DNA of 64,000 nt from Pseudobdellovibrionaceae bacterium (GCA_947449255.1 CANFQX010000008.1:59820-123819); one strand, 5' to 3'. Shown: positions 1-13,124, counted from the stretch's first letter. The notes: a model not told the origin generated them from the sequence alone. Translations and numbers: made by a program.

Positions 1-1
1 T

Positions 2-1042
2 CCAGAAATGTTGGGTCTTGAAGTTACAGAACAAGTTTATGTTGATAAAATACTTCGGGAAATTGATGGAACAGAAAATAAATCAAATCTAGGTGCAAAT
101 GCTATTTTGGGCGTTTCATTGGCTGTTGCTAAAGCTGCAGCTGCGGACTCAAACTTGCCGCTCTATCGCTATGTTGGTGGATCACAAGCTTGCCGTTTGC
201 CAGTTCCATTAATGAACGTGTTGAATGGTGGAGCTCATGCCAACAATGGATTGGATGTTCAAGAGTTCATGATTATCCCAACTGTGAATAACTCTTATGC
301 TGAGTCGCTCAGAGCAGGCGCCGAGATTTTTCATACACTTAAGAAAATTTTAGGCAAAAAAGGCTTCTCTACAGCCGTAGGTGATGAGGGTGGCTTCGCT
401 CCAAAATTAGGTTCCAATCAAGAAGCACTTGATTTAGTCATGCATGCGATTGTTGATGCTGGTTATGAGCCTGGCCAAAACGTATTTCTTGGTTTAGATG
501 TTGCTGCCACAGAATTGTTTAAAGATGGAACTTATGCTTGGGAAGGCAGCAAGATTTCTCCAAATGAGCTTCTTGGAATTTATAAATCATGGGGCGAGAA
601 ATATCCATTGATCTCTATTGAAGATGGTTTTTCTGAGGATGACTGGGAATCATGGGTTAAGTCTACAGCTGAATTGGGATCCACAATGCAGCTTGTAGGA
701 GATGATCTTTTCGTGACGAACCCAAAACGTATACGCCAAGGTCTTGAGAAAAAAGCCGCCAATGCACTCTTAGTGAAAGTGAATCAAATCGGAACTTTGA
801 CAGAAACTTTTGAGGCCGTAAATCTTGCTCAAAGGCATAAATATAAAACTGTCATGTCTCATCGCTCTGGCGAAACTGAAGATGTGACAATTGCGGATTT
901 GGCAGTGGCATTGAACTGTCACCAAATTAAAACAGGCAGTTTATGTCGTGGTGAGCGTACCGCAAAGTACAACCAACTTCTTCGCATTGAAGAAGATTTG
1001 GGTGGCATGGGTATGTACTGGGATAAAGCTGCATTTAGATAG
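2..1042 (+). CDS. eno: Enolase (5' truncated by window start)
   Basis: [57 protein letters not shown] motifs; frame is open to the window edge. Confidence 0.97.
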   Translation, partial: PEMLGLEVTEQVYVDKILREIDGTENKSNLGANAILGVSLAVAKAAAADSNLPLYRYVGGSQACRLPVPLMNVLNGGAHANNGLDVQEFMIIPTVNNSYAESLRAGAEIFHTLKKILGKKGFSTAVGDEGGFAPKLGSNQEALDLVMHAIVDAGYEPGQNVFLGLDVAATELFKDGTYAWEGSKISPNELLGIYKSWGEKYPLISIEDGFSEDDWESWVKSTAELGSTMQLVGDDLFVTNPKRIRQGLEKKAANALLVKVNQIGTLTETFEAVNLAQRHKYKTVMSHRSGETEDVTIADLAVALNCHQIKTGSLCRGERTAKYNQLLRIEEDLGGMGMYWDKAAFR

Positions 1043-1055
1043 TATTTTTTTAAAG

Positions 1056-1093
1056 AAGTGTCGTGCTCTTGTTCTACCAGAGACACGACACTT
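1056..1093 (+). terminator. Hairpin downstream of eno (10-bp perfect stem AAGTGTCGTG/CACGACACTT)
   Basis: Inverted repeat read directly in the sequence, followed by a short T-rich stretch. Confidence 0.6.
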
Positions 1094-1155
1094 TATTTCC
1101 AGTTAAGATTCACTTCTGGACTAGTCATGAAGTCTATGGCTCAATAAGCTAAATT

Positions 1156-1461
1156 ATGTCTTATTCAAAGTTTGGTAAATGGCTTCGCCGATTTTTAAAT
1201 CACCCCTATAAAGTGGCAATATTTTGCGGCTTCATCTTTACTGTTTCTATTTTTTTAAATGGTAATATTTGGCGTCTTTGGAGTTTGCACCGTGATTTTG
1301 ATCATATAAACTTAGAGATTTCACAGGCTAAAGAAGCCAACACTTCCCTTCAGGCCCAATTAAAACAGGCCAAAGATCCAGTTTTTATAGAACACCATGC
1401 TCACGATAAATTGGATTTAGCTGGTGAAGATGATTTAGTTTTTGTTTTTTCAGATCAATAG
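1156..1461 (+). CDS. FtsB/DivIC-family septum formation initiator-like protein
   Basis: ~100 aa, single N-terminal TM followed by short coiled coil; located directly after eno as ftsB often is. Confidence 0.7.
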   Translation: MSYSKFGKWLRRFLNHPYKVAIFCGFIFTVSIFLNGNIWRLWSLHRDFDHINLEISQAKEANTSLQAQLKQAKDPVFIEHHAHDKLDLAGEDDLVFVFSDQ

Positions 1462-1587
1462 GTCTGGGTTCTGCATTATTTCGTGCATATTCTTTTGCTC
1501 TCATTAAAATAGGTCAGATACTCTAGTTTAATAAGGGAACATCCAGTTTGCAGGATGTCGATCCTTGTAATGTAAGGATTTGAGTTT

Positions 1588-1887
1588 ATGAATGAGAATA
1601 ATATGCTTGATTGGAATAAAGAAAATCTAAGATCACTTCGATTGCGACTTGGGTGGAGTAAGTCAGATTTAGCTCGCCGCTTGAAATGTTCTATTGATAA
1701 TGTGGATTCTTGGGAAGATGGCTCAGCCTCGGTGGATCTCTACTTTAAAGGCGAGCTGGAAATTATGTTTAGGCAATGTGAAGAGTGCAATGAAGTGGTG
1801 AAGTATTCGCCGGCCTCAGAAGTTGTGCTGGATGAAAATGCGTTAGAGCAAATCGAATTTGCTCGAGTCAAAGAAGATTTCGAATAA
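1588..1887 (+). CDS. HTH (XRE-like) DNA-binding protein
   Basis: LRSLRLRLGWSKSDLARRLKCSIDNVDSWEDG helix-turn-helix. Confidence 0.7.
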   Translation: MNENNMLDWNKENLRSLRLRLGWSKSDLARRLKCSIDNVDSWEDGSASVDLYFKGELEIMFRQCEECNEVVKYSPASEVVLDENALEQIEFARVKEDFE

Positions 1888-1972
1888 TCTAAAGTTCAAA
1901 TTTCTAAAGAGAACAATCGACATCAAAGATTTGCCGTTGTAAAAAATATCTAATTTTACAAAGGTCAAGTTT

Positions 1973-4603
1973 ATGAAAAAATTGTATCTGATTGACGTCA
2001 GCTCGATGTTCTTTCGCGCTTTTTATGCTGTTCGTCCATTAACATCACCTGCGGGACTTCCTGTTAACGCAATTTATGGTTTTCTCAGTATGATCATCAA
2101 ATTGCTCAAGGATGAAAAACCCGAATATTTAGTCTTTTGCTATGACCGCAAAGAACCCTCTTTTCGAAAAGAAATGTATGCTGAGTATAAAGCTCATCGC
2201 ACAGAGATGCCTGAAGACCTGGTCAAACAGATGCCACATATTAAAAATATAGCACCCGTTTTTGGAATTCCATCCCTAGAGGTCCCAAGTTTTGAGGCCG
2301 ATGACATTATAGGCACAATGACTAAATTGGGCCGAAAAAACGATATGGAAGTCATCATAGTCAGCGGTGATAAAGATTTTGCACAGCTCATTGAGCCTCA
2401 TGTCATCCTTTACGACACCATGAAGGACCATCGTTATAATTCAGAAGAAGTTTTTAAAAAGTGGGGTGTAAGACCCGATCAATTTATTGATTTTTTAGCC
2501 ATCGTCGGCGACACCTCGGATAATATTCCTGGAGTCAGGGGTATTGGCGAAAAAGGGGCTATTAAATTGTTGGAGCAATTTAAGCATATTGAAGAAATTT
2601 ATGAAAATATCGACAAAATTGAAAGCAAAAGTATTAAGGAAAAACTAGTTACATCAAAGGAAATGGCATTTTTATCCAAAAAACTTGTCACAATATCCCT
2701 TGATGTCCCACTTGATACAAATATGGAAGCTTATCGACTTCAAGAATGGAAAAAAGACGATCTGCTCGCACTCTTAAGAGAGCTCAATTTCAAAACATTT
2801 GAAAAAAATCTTTTTGGTGGCGACGCCAATTTAAATCCTGCATCTAATTCAATTGGAACTGATAAAATTATTGCCTCATCAGGTGCAATTTTACCCGCGA
2901 TCTCAGAGCCATCAAAAACCGCAGCTTTGAAAATTGCGGATGACCCATTAACAGATAAAAGTGATGACCTCCTATCTGAAGATTTAATTCAAACTTATAT
3001 TGAAAAATCCATGTCCACCAGGGAACTTGCGGAGTTCCTTGCTGAGAATCAATCCTTGTGGGGATTCCATGATGAGCGTGGATTTTTCATTGCCACAGTA
3101 AAAGAGATTATTGCGGTGACCGACTTTGAAAACCTTGGGTTGTTAACAGATACCTTTAAGATTCAATGGCAGGGTTTTGATCTGAAGCAGATGTGGCATA
3201 AAATAGGTGCCCAGAATCCGATGGGTTTATGGGATTCTATGTTGGCAACCTATGTTTTGAAGGCAGGCGATACATCTGATTTTTTTAAAACGTATAGCAA
3301 AATTATTGGACATGGTCTTACAGAGATGCCGACTCTTTCGCAGCTTTACTGTGCCCATCTTCAGCTGCAACAAAGACTTGAAATAAAAATTAAAGAAATT
3401 CATGTTGAAGGTGTATTTACAGAAATAGAGCTGCCCCTTGCGAGAGTTTTACTAGCAATGGAAAATGCAGGCATCCGAGTTGATGTCGATCTCCTCAAGG
3501 TTGAGAGCTTAGAACTGGCAAAAGAAATTGCCCAAATTGAAAAATCAATTCACGAATTGGCAGGAGAGTCCTTCAATATCGGCAGTCCAAAACAATTGGG
3601 TGTCATTCTATTTGAAAAGCTCAAGCTTCCAGTGGGTAAGAAAACAAAAACAGGTTATTCAACGGATACCGATGTTTTGAGTGAGCTGGATCATCCCATT
3701 GCTAAATTAGCACTGACTTGGCGTGAACTTTCTAAGCTGAAATCAACTTATGTTGATGCATTACCAACAATGGTCAGCCCAAAAGACGACAGGATCCACA
3801 CCAGTTTCAACCAAGCTTTGACGACGACGGGGCGTCTATCAAGCACAAATCCGAACCTGCAGAATATTCCAGTTCGGACGGAGCGTGGGCAGAGAGTTCG
3901 AAAGGCGTTTGTTGCCGGTTTTCGAAAAAAGCTTTTGTCTGCTGATTACTCTCAAATCGAATTGAGGATTTTAGCGCACTTTTCAGAGGATCCAAACCTG
4001 ATCAAAGCCTTTGCCGATGATTTGGATATTCATGCCGCGACCGCAGCTGAAGTCTTTGGAATTCCATTAAAACAAGTGACTTCTGAACAGCGGAGAGCCG
4101 CTAAGGCAGTGAATTTCGGAATCGCTTATGGCCAAGGGGCCTTTGGATTGGCTGAGAATCTTGGGATTTCGCGGGGAGAAGCTAAAAATATCATTGATAG
4201 ATATTTCGATAGATTTAAAAATGTCCGAGGCTACATTGAGGAAACAACAAAAAAGGCTCATGAGCAGGGCTATGTTGAGACCCTCTTCGGACGCCGTCGC
4301 TACATTGATGAATTGAAATCGAAAAACATGGCACTCAAAAAATTTGGAGAACGGGCTGCGATCAATGCCCCCATTCAGGGGACAGCAAGTGATCTTGTAA
4401 AAAAAGCAATGATCGAGGTTTATCAGAAAATTCCGCTGAAAATGATTCTGCAAGTTCACGATGAATTGATTTTTGAAGACACTGAAGAAATTCTACTAAA
4501 ACATTCTGGTGAGCTGATCAAAATCATGGAAAATGTGGCAAAGCTAAAAGTTCCTTTGAAAGTGAATTACGCCATTGGAAACAATTGGGATGAAGCGCAC
4601 TGA
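1973..4603 (+). CDS. polA: DNA polymerase I
   Basis: N-terminal 5'-3' exonuclease (FFRAFYAVRPLTSPAGLPVNAIYGF), polymerase motifs (SADYSQIELRILAHFSEDPNL, RRAAKAVNFGIAYGQGAFGL, QVHDELIFE). Confidence 0.97.
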   Translation: MKKLYLIDVSSMFFRAFYAVRPLTSPAGLPVNAIYGFLSMIIKLLKDEKPEYLVFCYDRKEPSFRKEMYAEYKAHRTEMPEDLVKQMPHIKNIAPVFGIPSLEVPSFEADDIIGTMTKLGRKNDMEVIIVSGDKDFAQLIEPHVILYDTMKDHRYNSEEVFKKWGVRPDQFIDFLAIVGDTSDNIPGVRGIGEKGAIKLLEQFKHIEEIYENIDKIESKSIKEKLVTSKEMAFLSKKLVTISLDVPLDTNMEAYRLQEWKKDDLLALLRELNFKTFEKNLFGGDANLNPASNSIGTDKIIASSGAILPAISEPSKTAALKIADDPLTDKSDDLLSEDLIQTYIEKSMSTRELAEFLAENQSLWGFHDERGFFIATVKEIIAVTDFENLGLLTDTFKIQWQGFDLKQMWHKIGAQNPMGLWDSMLATYVLKAGDTSDFFKTYSKIIGHGLTEMPTLSQLYCAHLQLQQRLEIKIKEIHVEGVFTEIELPLARVLLAMENAGIRVDVDLLKVESLELAKEIAQIEKSIHELAGESFNIGSPKQLGVILFEKLKLPVGKKTKTGYSTDTDVLSELDHPIAKLALTWRELSKLKSTYVDALPTMVSPKDDRIHTSFNQALTTTGRLSSTNPNLQNIPVRTERGQRVRKAFVAGFRKKLLSADYSQIELRILAHFSEDPNLIKAFADDLDIHAATAAEVFGIPLKQVTSEQRRAAKAVNFGIAYGQGAFGLAENLGISRGEAKNIIDRYFDRFKNVRGYIEETTKKAHEQGYVETLFGRRRYIDELKSKNMALKKFGERAAINAPIQGTASDLVKKAMIEVYQKIPLKMILQVHDELIFEDTEEILLKHSGELIKIMENVAKLKVPLKVNYAIGNNWDEAH

Positions 4604-5254
4604 TTATTCAGTTTCCCATCCCACGACTCGGCCACCCTCAAAATAAACATAGCGAGTCTCTTTGCGGTAACCGCTTGGAGAAGAGGACAAGCGTTGGTAT
4701 TTCCAGCGCTCGTTTTTGTAAAGTGGGTTTCCTGAAAGTTCAACGCTCAAGGGGTCGCCCCAAGATCGTTTTACATATTCTTGAGGCATTCCCATAGCTA
4801 TATCTTGGGTTTCGATCAGGGCTTTCATTTCAGCTTGTGGGACCTGAGATCGGTCCCATATTCGGTGGCTGTTAATCCACTGCTGCCTTCCCTCTAAGGA
4901 AGGAATCGATAAAAATGAGATCTTTTCATCATCATTTTTCAGCCAAGGCAATACTTTGGAGTATTGTTCTTTTTCTTTTTTTGAATTCAATGACTTTTCA
5001 AGATCACGGGCTTTTTGATGTGAATGAATGTCGGCAAGGTCATTTTGACTTAGAGAATTCGGATCTTTGCCAAGTTCATAGGCCGTTTGCCGGAAACTTC
5101 TGTCATGCTGGTTTTCTCTTTGCCCTTGATCTATATATCGACTGCTTCCAGAGCCAAAACCACTGTCAGAGGATCTCTGTAAATTTGTGCAAGAGATGAG
5201 GCAAAGAGCCGAGGTAAAGCCAATAATCAGAGTTTGTATTTCAATAGACTTCAA
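4604..5254 (-). CDS. Predicted lipoprotein of unknown function
   Basis: Signal peptide with lipobox-like LISC near N-terminus; abuts polA stop. Confidence 0.6.
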   Translation of the reverse strand: MKSIEIQTLIIGFTSALCLISCTNLQRSSDSGFGSGSSRYIDQGQRENQHDRSFRQTAYELGKDPNSLSQNDLADIHSHQKARDLEKSLNSKKEKEQYSKVLPWLKNDDEKISFLSIPSLEGRQQWINSHRIWDRSQVPQAEMKALIETQDIAMGMPQEYVKRSWGDPLSVELSGNPLYKNERWKYQRLSSSPSGYRKETRYVYFEGGRVVGWETE

Positions 5255-5504
5255 TTTGAGCTCCTGATTCAGAAATATCTCAATTTTTTATAATTTTAAT
5301 ACTTTCACGAGTTCTATAGTTCTATAATAGATTCTAGCCTGTACACTGTTCAAAGAAAATAATCTTGCTGATTAAACTAATATTTTCTTACAATCGTCTT
5401 GGGGGATCTTATTTGTTGAAAATAAAACCACGACCAAAGTTTGGGATAATCGTTATTATCAGGGAACAAGTCAGATTAATCATATCTTGGGAGACTCATC
5501 TTCA

Positions 5505-6437
5505 ATGAAAATTAATAAAAAACCAAATGAAGAAGGCCTCTCCTTAGATAAAGTAGATGCACTCTTAAATGCAGAAGATCCTGATTTTATTAAATCACTA
5601 AGAAATATCGGGCCTGGAGGCAGTTCAGATAAAAACAAAATCGAAACAGATTTTGGCTACACGCTGGAAGACGAATTCAATAAGTGGAAGCAAAAATCCT
5701 GGCTGAAAAAAATGATTGCACGATTTCTGCCTTTTCTTCCAAAAGCTGCCTATAAAATCAAGTTTACCAAATTCTTGGTGCGATATAAAATTGGAAATCT
5801 TAAGATTCAAACCAAATATTTTTTCACCCATTTTAAACCTCTTTGTTTAGGATGGATTCGTCGTTCGATCTCAAAATCCAGAGAATTTATAAACGATCAA
5901 ATTGATAATTTTAGCAGTTTCAGTCAGAAAAAAAAGATAGGCCTGATTGTTTTTTGGATTATCGTCGGACTGTCTGGAAATTTAATTTTCAAGCTGATTA
6001 ATCATAAGCTTATTCATGTACAAAAAGAGCTTTTTTTACTTTCGTTGGATGAATGGGCTGAGGAGAAAAAAGTTCAAATGCCCGGAGATCAAGTTGAAGC
6101 CTTTTATGACTCGAATAGAATGGTTCAGCATATTCTCAAGTTGAAGAAAATTTGGGTCAATATCCGTCCGTCTACAAATTCAGGACCCAATCCAATGGCT
6201 GCTCTTGAGTTTTATGTAGAGGGAACTGCAGCTGAAGTTGTTATTGAGATTAAGGATCGGGAGACCGAAGTTGGCGATCTTTTTTTAAGAACTATCGAAG
6301 AATTGACTTATGACCAGTTGGCTTCAGGGACTGGAAAAAAAATGCTTTGCGAAAGTCTTAGCAAGGAGATCAATAAACTCCTTACTAAGGGTAAAGTGAG
6401 GCATGTCTTTATCAAGACGGCGATCCTCAAACCTTAA
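5505..6437 (+). CDS. Hypothetical membrane protein (ORF track start 5487 is TTG; ATG 5505 preferred)
   Basis: Long ORF with one TM (IGLIVFWIIVGLSGNLIFKL); GGGAG upstream of ATG 5505. Confidence 0.55.
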   Translation: MKINKKPNEEGLSLDKVDALLNAEDPDFIKSLRNIGPGGSSDKNKIETDFGYTLEDEFNKWKQKSWLKKMIARFLPFLPKAAYKIKFTKFLVRYKIGNLKIQTKYFFTHFKPLCLGWIRRSISKSREFINDQIDNFSSFSQKKKIGLIVFWIIVGLSGNLIFKLINHKLIHVQKELFLLSLDEWAEEKKVQMPGDQVEAFYDSNRMVQHILKLKKIWVNIRPSTNSGPNPMAALEFYVEGTAAEVVIEIKDRETEVGDLFLRTIEELTYDQLASGTGKKMLCESLSKEINKLLTKGKVRHVFIKTAILKP

Positions 6438-7656
6438 AATTTTCGATATTGATATTGTAGTATTTTAGGCGGTCATGAAGGGTGCTTTTGGGCATTCCTA
6501 AATCTTGTGCTGTACGCCGCTGATTGCCTTTGTTTGTCGAAAGCCTTTTGATGATCATTTGTTTCTCAATCTCTTTAATGACCGGAATGTCATTGGCTGG
6601 AGTTTTCTCGCTCGCGTTTATTAAAGTCTTGTCCAAAAGCTTTTCGATATGCGTTTCATCTATTTGTGTCTTTGGATAGAGAGCTGCCGCACGCGTAACG
6701 AGATTTTTTAATTCGCGAATATTCCCTGGCCACGGATGTTTTTTTAGTCTGGCAATAGCAGGAAATGAAAAGCGAACTTTCATTTTTTTTGCAAATAAAT
6801 ATAATAATTCTTCAAAATCTTCCATTCTCAAAGTTAAAGCGGGCGGAGTCACTGTGACGACATTGAGTCGGAAATACAAATCCGCGCGAAAAGCTCCCTC
6901 TTGAATTTTTTCACGGAGATTTTGATGAGTGGCCGCAACAATACGGACGTCTGTTAAAATATTACTGTCTGAACCAACGGGGCGGATTTCGTTGTTTTCA
7001 AGTGCTCGCAGGAGTTTTGCCTGAAGGCTATAAGAAAGGTCGCCAATTTCATCCAAAAATAAAGTGCCATTGCGGGCGGCTTCAAAGGCTCCCTTGCGAT
7101 CAGAGATTGCACCAGTAAAGCTGCCCTTGATATGACCAAAAAGCTCACTTTCAATAAGTGTTTCAGTAAGGGCACTGCAATTGACGCTGACAAAAGGACC
7201 GCGACGGCGCTCGCTTTTTTCATGGAGAGCTCTGGCAATGACGTCTTTTCCAGTTCCTGATGGGCCAAGAACTAAAACTGGATATTCGGTTTTAGCGACA
7301 TGACGAAGGGCTTGAAGTTCTTCATTCCAAACCTCATTTTTGCTGCTGAGTGGAAAGGCACTTTCTTCCTTGGTTTGATCATTAAAAAGCAGTTCCAGGG
7401 AGCCTAGACGAATAAAGTCTCCGTCTTGAAGAATGGCCTCAACAATTTTTGCATCATTGAGAAAGGTTCCCTCAGTTGTTCTGAGGTCTCGGATAAAATA
7501 TCCTGAATCCCTTTTTTCGATCCGGCAGTGGCGATCTGCAATATCTTCTCCTGCCAACTGGATTTGGCAGCTTGAATCGCTGCCAAGGGTTGCGATATCA
7601 CCAATCGGATGTGATTTGGTGTTTTCGCCATAAAGTTTTAGAAAGGCCTGTCTCAT
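6427..7656 (-). CDS. Sigma-54-dependent transcriptional activator with N-terminal FHA domain
   Basis: FHA (GSDSSCQIQLAGEDIADRHCRIE), AAA+ Walker A GPSGTGKDVIARALH, GSFTGA loop, FIS-type HTH GNQRRTAQDLGMPKSTLHDRLK. Confidence 0.92.
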   Translation of the reverse strand: MRQAFLKLYGENTKSHPIGDIATLGSDSSCQIQLAGEDIADRHCRIEKRDSGYFIRDLRTTEGTFLNDAKIVEAILQDGDFIRLGSLELLFNDQTKEESAFPLSSKNEVWNEELQALRHVAKTEYPVLVLGPSGTGKDVIARALHEKSERRRGPFVSVNCSALTETLIESELFGHIKGSFTGAISDRKGAFEAARNGTLFLDEIGDLSYSLQAKLLRALENNEIRPVGSDSNILTDVRIVAATHQNLREKIQEGAFRADLYFRLNVVTVTPPALTLRMEDFEELLYLFAKKMKVRFSFPAIARLKKHPWPGNIRELKNLVTRAAALYPKTQIDETHIEKLLDKTLINASEKTPANDIPVIKEIEKQMIIKRLSTNKGNQRRTAQDLGMPKSTLHDRLKYYNINIENFKV

Positions 7657-7831
7657 ATAAATGTCTCCTGCTTAATTAATGTTCATTATCCTGTTTGAGC
7701 CCCTTACAAGAATCTTGCCAGGCTCACAATGAAGGAATCGGGGTTGTGCGGCATTTCGACTCGCCCTATTATCATTGCAGGTAACTTCGTCTGAGAATTG
7801 AGAATTGGCAGAGACTTTGATAGACTAAATT

Positions 7832-8403
7832 ATGCCAAAGACTATTCAATTTATCAAAAGTGCCGTTCTTGCTAAAGATTACCCTACTCATAACATGGTT
7901 GAAATTGCCATCGCTGGACGATCGAATGCGGGTAAAAGCTCATTCATCAATGGTCTTGCAAAATCAAAGATAGCTAAAGTGAGCTCGACTCCGGGAAAAA
8001 CTCGACTCCTTAATTTTTTTAATATGGAAGATTCCTATGTTTTAACTGATATGCCAGGCTATGGGTTTGCTGCTCGAAGTGGAAGCGAACTCAAGGAATG
8101 GAAGCACATGATTGAAACGTATCTGACGACTAGAGAAAATTTAAGAGGCTTAATTCTGGTTATGGATATACGTCGTTCATGGACTGATGATGAAGAAATT
8201 ATGAGAAGATTTTCAGAGAAGCAGGGATTTCCAATCGCTGTTGTCTTAGCGAAATCTGATAAAATATCTCACAGTCAAATGCTTCAAGCTGTTCAAAAAA
8301 TGAAAAAGGCAACAGGTCTAAATGCCGTTTTTGCTTCCTCTGCTATTAAAAAAGAGGGTCCAGAAGAGGTTGAAAGATACATTTTTGAAAATTGGATTAA
8401 AGA

Positions 8404-8407
<4 letters not shown>
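7832..8407 (+). CDS. engB: Ribosome biogenesis GTP-binding protein YihA/YsxC/EngB
   Basis: AGRSNAGKSSFINGL, SSTPGKTRLLNFF, DMPGYGFA, LAKSDK G motifs. Confidence 0.93.
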
Positions 8408-10850
<2,443 letters not shown>

Positions 10851-10855
10851 GTGTC

Positions 10856-11842
10856 ATGTTTATGTCTAAAGTTATTCAACAAGGACTTCGAGTGCTCGAA
10901 GTGGAAGCTCAAGCTGTTTTAGCTCTCAAAGATCGCCTTGGCTCCGAGTTTGAGCAGGCGGTTCAAATTATTCAAGAATCTAAGGGCAAATTGATCCTCA
11001 CAGGAATGGGTAAGTCTGGCCAGATAGCTCGAAAGCTGGCGAGCACTTTTTCGTCAACTGGAACACCTGCATTTTTTCTGCATCCAGCAGAAAGTTCTCA
11101 TGGTGATTTGGGTATTATCGGCTCTGATGACGTGGTGTTAGCCCTTTCTTACGGAGGTGAATCCCCAGAATTTTCTGGAATACTTAAGTTTGTTGCGCGC
11201 AAGGGAATACCTTTGATTGCTTTAACTGGAAAATTAAACTCCTCGTTGTCAAAGGCGGCAACGGTCACCTTGAATGTTTCTGTTTCAGAAGAGGCTTGCC
11301 CTCTGGGTCTTGCTCCAACGGCTAGCAGTACGGCAACATTGGCTATGGGCGATGCGATTGCTATGGCTGTGATGGCAGAAAAAGGGTTTGGAGAAACTGA
11401 CTTTGCAGAGTTTCATCCAGGAGGAAGTTTAGGTTATCGTCTTTTGACACGTGTAAAAGATGTCATGCATGCAGGGGACGCACTACCTACAATTGGGCTT
11501 GAAGCCTCGCTCAGGGAAGTGTTTTCTATCATGACTCATAAAGATGTTCGTGGTGCCGCAGGTGTTGTCTCTGAAAGTGGAGATCTCATCGGTGTGATAA
11601 CGGATGGGCAGATTCGTCGTCGACTAGAAAAAAGTATGGATCCGTTGACTGGTGAAGCTAAGGACCTGATGACGGAGAACCCAAGAACGATTGATAGCAA
11701 TGAACTCGCTGAAAAAGCATTGTTCGTTATGGAACAGTTTCAAATCAATATGCTTTTTGTGTTGGATAAAGAGTCTGTTCAGCCTCGAAGACCTGTTGGA
11801 ATACTTCATGTTCAAGATCTTTTGCGAGCAAAATTGAGATAG
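10856..11842 (+). CDS. kdsD: KpsF/GutQ-family arabinose-5-phosphate isomerase (SIS + 2 CBS)
   Basis: LTGMGKSGQIARKLASTFSSTGTPAFFLHPAESSHGDLG, LAPTASSTATLAMGDA, CBS repeats. Confidence 0.93.
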   Translation: MFMSKVIQQGLRVLEVEAQAVLALKDRLGSEFEQAVQIIQESKGKLILTGMGKSGQIARKLASTFSSTGTPAFFLHPAESSHGDLGIIGSDDVVLALSYGGESPEFSGILKFVARKGIPLIALTGKLNSSLSKAATVTLNVSVSEEACPLGLAPTASSTATLAMGDAIAMAVMAEKGFGETDFAEFHPGGSLGYRLLTRVKDVMHAGDALPTIGLEASLREVFSIMTHKDVRGAAGVVSESGDLIGVITDGQIRRRLEKSMDPLTGEAKDLMTENPRTIDSNELAEKALFVMEQFQINMLFVLDKESVQPRRPVGILHVQDLLRAKLR

Positions 11843-11848
11843 TGAAAT

Positions 11849-11883
11849 AAAATCCAACTAGACTAGAGGTCTAGTTGGATTTT
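11849..11883 (+). terminator. Strong rho-independent-type terminator after kdsD (15-bp perfect stem, 5-nt loop)
   Basis: AAAATCCAACTAGAC-TAGAG-GTCTAGTTGGATTTT; A-tract/T-tract flanks make it potentially bidirectional. Confidence 0.85.
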
Positions 11884-12251
11884 AATAATTTTTCTTCTGG
11901 ACAATGGTCCTTAAAAAAGAATAGCCGGTTCTAGTCTTTCACGTTAAAATCTTTTTAAGCTAAAAGAACCAATTTAATAATATTCTTCTAGTCCTTTACT
12001 TTCTTTGAAGGATTTCACTTTTTTTGCATAGACTGCCTGTCTAAAAATTGAGTAAAAACTCAAATCTCGAATCTTGAAAATTGTTTAAAAAGAATTATCT
12101 CTTTTCTAGACTAAGAGCCGTTGATGGTGTCGCCAAATTGACACAAAATAACTATGTAAAGAGCAAAAAAATTTCCTTAAGATTTTCTCTGGTTTGATTA
12201 AAAGTTATTTCATTTATTGAAATAACTCTTTTCCCTGGAAGGGTTTGTGTG

Positions 12252-13124
12252 ATGGTTGAAAAGGCCTTAAAATATAAAAGCTATATATTAGTTTCTGGAT
12301 TTGATGAATCTGAAATAAAAGAAGTTAGAAACTATTTGGATGCGGAGTCTTTAAAGTCCGTTGGAATTAAAAGTCAGACCATTAATAAATCAGCTCTTGA
12401 ACAAGATGTTCATTTTCTGGGATGCTTTATTAAAAGCAGTGACGTGGATGAAATTTTAACCGCATTAGAGTCAGCCAAAAAGATGGCTCTTGGATTTAAT
12501 GTATTTTCAGATTTACCGTTGGTTGATATACAAACCTTAAAATCCTTGAATTCGCCATTGAAGGAAGTTTTGCCCGTTTTCTTTTCTGATCTTTTGCCGA
12601 AAAAGCTAAAAGACCTTTGTAGCTTTGCAGTGAGTTCAATCATACCTAATTTAATACCGGACATAGAAATTGACTTCCAGGAGTCAAAAGCGAGCACTTC
12701 AAATATTGCCTTCAACATTCAGCTGCACTGTGAAACTGTGGCAAAAAATTTCGTTGGTGCGATGACCTTGAGGGCTGATATTAATCTTTTAAGAAAAAAG
12801 AGCGAAATTCTATCAACTATCAGCGATGAAGACATCATGGATTGTTTGGCAGAAGTAACAAATCAAACCCTTGGGGTAATAAATTACAATCTGAAGAAGA
12901 TAAATATAGATGCTAGGATTGGACTGCCGACTATTTTGAATTCAACGACTGAATATAATATGCGTTCGTCTTTTTATTTACCAATATGCGTTTTAAATGA
13001 TGCGAATTATGGGGTGTCTACCAAGTTTTACATATTGTATCCCTTCATGAAAGGAAATGATCTTTTAGAAACCATAGAATTTGATGTAGGGTTGACACAA
13101 GAATGTGAAGTCGAGATATTCTAA
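12252..13124 (+). CDS. CheX/CheC-like chemotaxis phosphatase-family protein with extra N-terminal domain
   Basis: C-terminal DIMDCLAEVTNQTLGVINYNL...IGLPTIL resembles CheX with ExxN motif (EVTN). Confidence 0.6.
   Translation: MVEKALKYKSYILVSGFDESEIKEVRNYLDAESLKSVGIKSQTINKSALEQDVHFLGCFIKSSDVDEILTALESAKKMALGFNVFSDLPLVDIQTLKSLNSPLKEVLPVFFSDLLPKKLKDLCSFAVSSIIPNLIPDIEIDFQESKASTSNIAFNIQLHCETVAKNFVGAMTLRADINLLRKKSEILSTISDEDIMDCLAEVTNQTLGVINYNLKKINIDARIGLPTILNSTTEYNMRSSFYLPICVLNDANYGVSTKFYILYPFMKGNDLLETIEFDVGLTQECEVEIF

Noticed and set aside
4067-4459. 130-aa antisense ORF inside polA
   Set aside because: Lies entirely opposite the conserved polymerase motifs; composition is that of a shadow ORF
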